Shown here: positions 4,457-5,501 of the stretch, piece after piece | How positions within the stretch are numbered: position 1 is the stretch's first letter | Layout of the letters: each line of letters starts with the position of its first letter | NCBI GenBank assembly: GCA_955652845.1 | Contig: CATPBY010000344.1 | Span: forward strand, 1 to 5,501 | DNA from: an uncultured Terriglobales bacterium | Lineage (GTDB): Bacteria; Acidobacteriota; Terriglobia; Terriglobales; Acidobacteriaceae | Direction of reading: 5' to 3' | DNA: 5,501 bases | Position numbers and translations under genes: made by a program | Notes under the pieces: model-generated | The model's database searches: none | Told to the model about the DNA's origin: nothing | The model's input: only the letters and a program-made list of their open reading frames with translations

Positions 4457-5431
4457 TTGAATGTTCCCCGAATTACCGTCGTGGGCAGCTACGCCACCGG
4501 CCTGACCATGAAAGTTCAGCGCTTGCCGGTAACCGGAGAGACGCTCCTGGCCACCGGTTATCGCGTCGATTGTGGTGGAAAGGGCTCCAATCAGGCCGTG
4601 GCCTGCGCCCGGCTGGGCGCGAAAGTCAGTTTCGTGGCGAAGATTGGGAAGGATGCTTTCGCCGAAACTGCGCTGCAGCTTTATCGCGACGAAGGCGTTG
4701 ATGTGGCGAGTGTCATACAGACCAGCGACGCCCCCACGGGAGTAGGCTTCATTATCGTCGAGGCCTCGAGCGGACAAAACTGCATCACCATTGATCCGGG
4801 GGCGAATGATTTATTGACTGCCGGGGATGTTTCAGGATGCAAGGCAGCTTTCGATTCGCCGCAAGTGGTTCTTACTCAATTGGAAGTTCCCGTTGCCGCG
4901 GCAGGAGCGGCCATGGCAGCGGGACGCGCCTGTGGCGCAGTCACGATTCTCAATCCCGCTCCGGTCCGCCCCCTGCCGTCCAGTGTTTTGCAAACGGTCG
5001 ACATCCTCACGCCGAATCAGGTCGAAGCCAAAATCCTTGCCGGCCACAGTCTGGAGGAAAAGCTCGAGGCCGAGGAAATCGCGGGCGAATTGATTCGCAG
5101 TGGCGTCAAGCAGGTCGTCATGACCCTGGGTGAAAAAGGCGCGCTGATCGTGACCGCGTCGTCTTGCACTTATGTTCCCGCCGTGCAGATGCGGGCAGTC
5201 GATACCACCGGCGCCGGAGACGCCTTCAATGCCGGTCTGGCTAATGCGATTGCATGCGGAGCTGATCTCGAGTCCGCGGTGCAGTTTGCCGTGGTCATCG
5301 GCGGGTTGGCAGTAACCAAAGAAGGCGTCATCCCGGCTCTGCCGCGCCTTCACGAAGTCATTCAGTTTTATGCGCAACGCGAACTGACTTTGCCGCACTG
5401 GTTTCCGCCGGACCACGCCGGCAATCGTTGA
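4457..5431 (+). CDS. Ribokinase-like sugar kinase (PfkB family)
   Basis: A 324-residue cytoplasmic ATP-dependent kinase of the PfkB fold, closest by eye to ribokinase (RbsK). In order: the first strand ITVVGSYATGL (6-16), LPVTGETL (23-30), the ribokinase hallmark GGKGSNQA (40-47), PTGVGFI, QLEVP with Glu143 (contacts sugar in E. coli RbsK), LNPAPVRPLP (165-174), TPNQVEAK with the NxxE motif (Asn187, Glu190) for Mg/phosphate, and the anion hole with catalytic base DTTGAGDAF (249-257, Asp255). All catalytic elements are intact. However, in E. coli RbsK the first strand reads GSINAD, whose Asp16 contacts ribose. Here the aligned residues are GSYATG, so Asn and Asp are lost and the substrate may be another sugar or nucleoside. 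The start is TTG with GGAGAG upstream. A permease-like gene begins 2 bp after the stop, implying an uptake-phosphorylation operon. Confidence 0.88.
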   Translation: MNVPRITVVGSYATGLTMKVQRLPVTGETLLATGYRVDCGGKGSNQAVACARLGAKVSFVAKIGKDAFAETALQLYRDEGVDVASVIQTSDAPTGVGFIIVEASSGQNCITIDPGANDLLTAGDVSGCKAAFDSPQVVLTQLEVPVAAAGAAMAAGRACGAVTILNPAPVRPLPSSVLQTVDILTPNQVEAKILAGHSLEEKLEAEEIAGELIRSGVKQVVMTLGEKGALIVTASSCTYVPAVQMRAVDTTGAGDAFNAGLANAIACGADLESAVQFAVVIGGLAVTKEGVIPALPRLHEVIQFYAQRELTLPHWFPPDHAGNR

Positions 5432-5433
5432 AT

Positions 5434-5501
5434 ATGCTCTTGCTCGAAGGTTTACTTCTTGTGCTGCTGGCGGCCCTGTTGCAAGGTACATTCATCCTCC
5501 C
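5434..5501 (+). CDS. Start of a membrane protein, probably a RhaT-type sugar permease (3'-partial)
   Basis: The frame opens with ATG 5434, 2 bp after the kinase stop, and runs off the window after 22 codons. The visible residues are almost entirely hydrophobic (MLLLEGLLLVLLAALLQG, then TFILP if the cut codon is Pro), clearly a first transmembrane helix. The GLLLVLLAALLQGTFILP pattern resembles the first helix of L-rhamnose-proton symporter (RhaT)-like permeases as I recall them, but this is too short to be sure. There is no Shine-Dalgarno of its own, so translation is probably coupled to the kinase. A sugar permease next to a sugar kinase makes functional sense. Confidence 0.55.
   Translation, partial: MLLLEGLLLVLLAALLQGTFIL

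Noticed and set aside
4832..5491. - strand open frame opposite the ribokinase-like gene
   Set aside because: Shadow of the PfkB-family kinase; no family motifs.

Overview
The window looks like a chromosomal stretch from a moderately GC-rich bacterium, most likely an acidobacterium. This is inferred from gene style: a compact tryptophan-dioxygenase relative, an AhpC/TSA-type 1-Cys peroxiredoxin, and a ribokinase followed directly by what looks like a RhaT-type sugar permease. No marker gene settles the taxonomy. There are no transposases, integrases, CRISPR arrays or phage genes.

Layout. Bases 1-124 hold the tail of a membrane protein on the + strand. A tRNA-Gly(GCC) gene with encoded CCA lies on the - strand at 172-246, with its own promoter upstream. 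From 341 to 2274, three - strand genes are packed together and read in the order single-domain response regulator, LolD/MacB-type ABC ATPase, short tryptophan 2,3-dioxygenase-like protein. A good sigma70-type promoter (TTTACA-N17-TACGAT) lies in front of the regulator. A PhzF-family isomerase (2486-3379, - strand) sits further upstream as a separate unit; its -10 box is so close to the ATG that the transcript may be leaderless.

The divergent intergenic region 3380-3674 is the most interesting part. On the + strand it has a promoter (TTGACT-N17-TATTCT), then about 120 nt of RNA that can fold into a three-way junction, then a textbook intrinsic terminator. Alternative pairings compete with both the junction and the terminator. 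This has the form of a small RNA or a terminator/antiterminator leader in front of the Prx6-type peroxiredoxin gene (3675-4367, strong Shine-Dalgarno). I could not match it to a known RNA family.

Downstream on the + strand, a ribokinase-like PfkB kinase (4457-5431, TTG start with a good Shine-Dalgarno) is followed after 2 bp by the start of a membrane protein resembling a RhaT-type sugar permease, cut by the window edge. The pair suggests uptake and phosphorylation of a sugar. The kinase lacks the N-terminal Asn and Asp seen at the sugar site of E. coli ribokinase, so its substrate may not be ribose.
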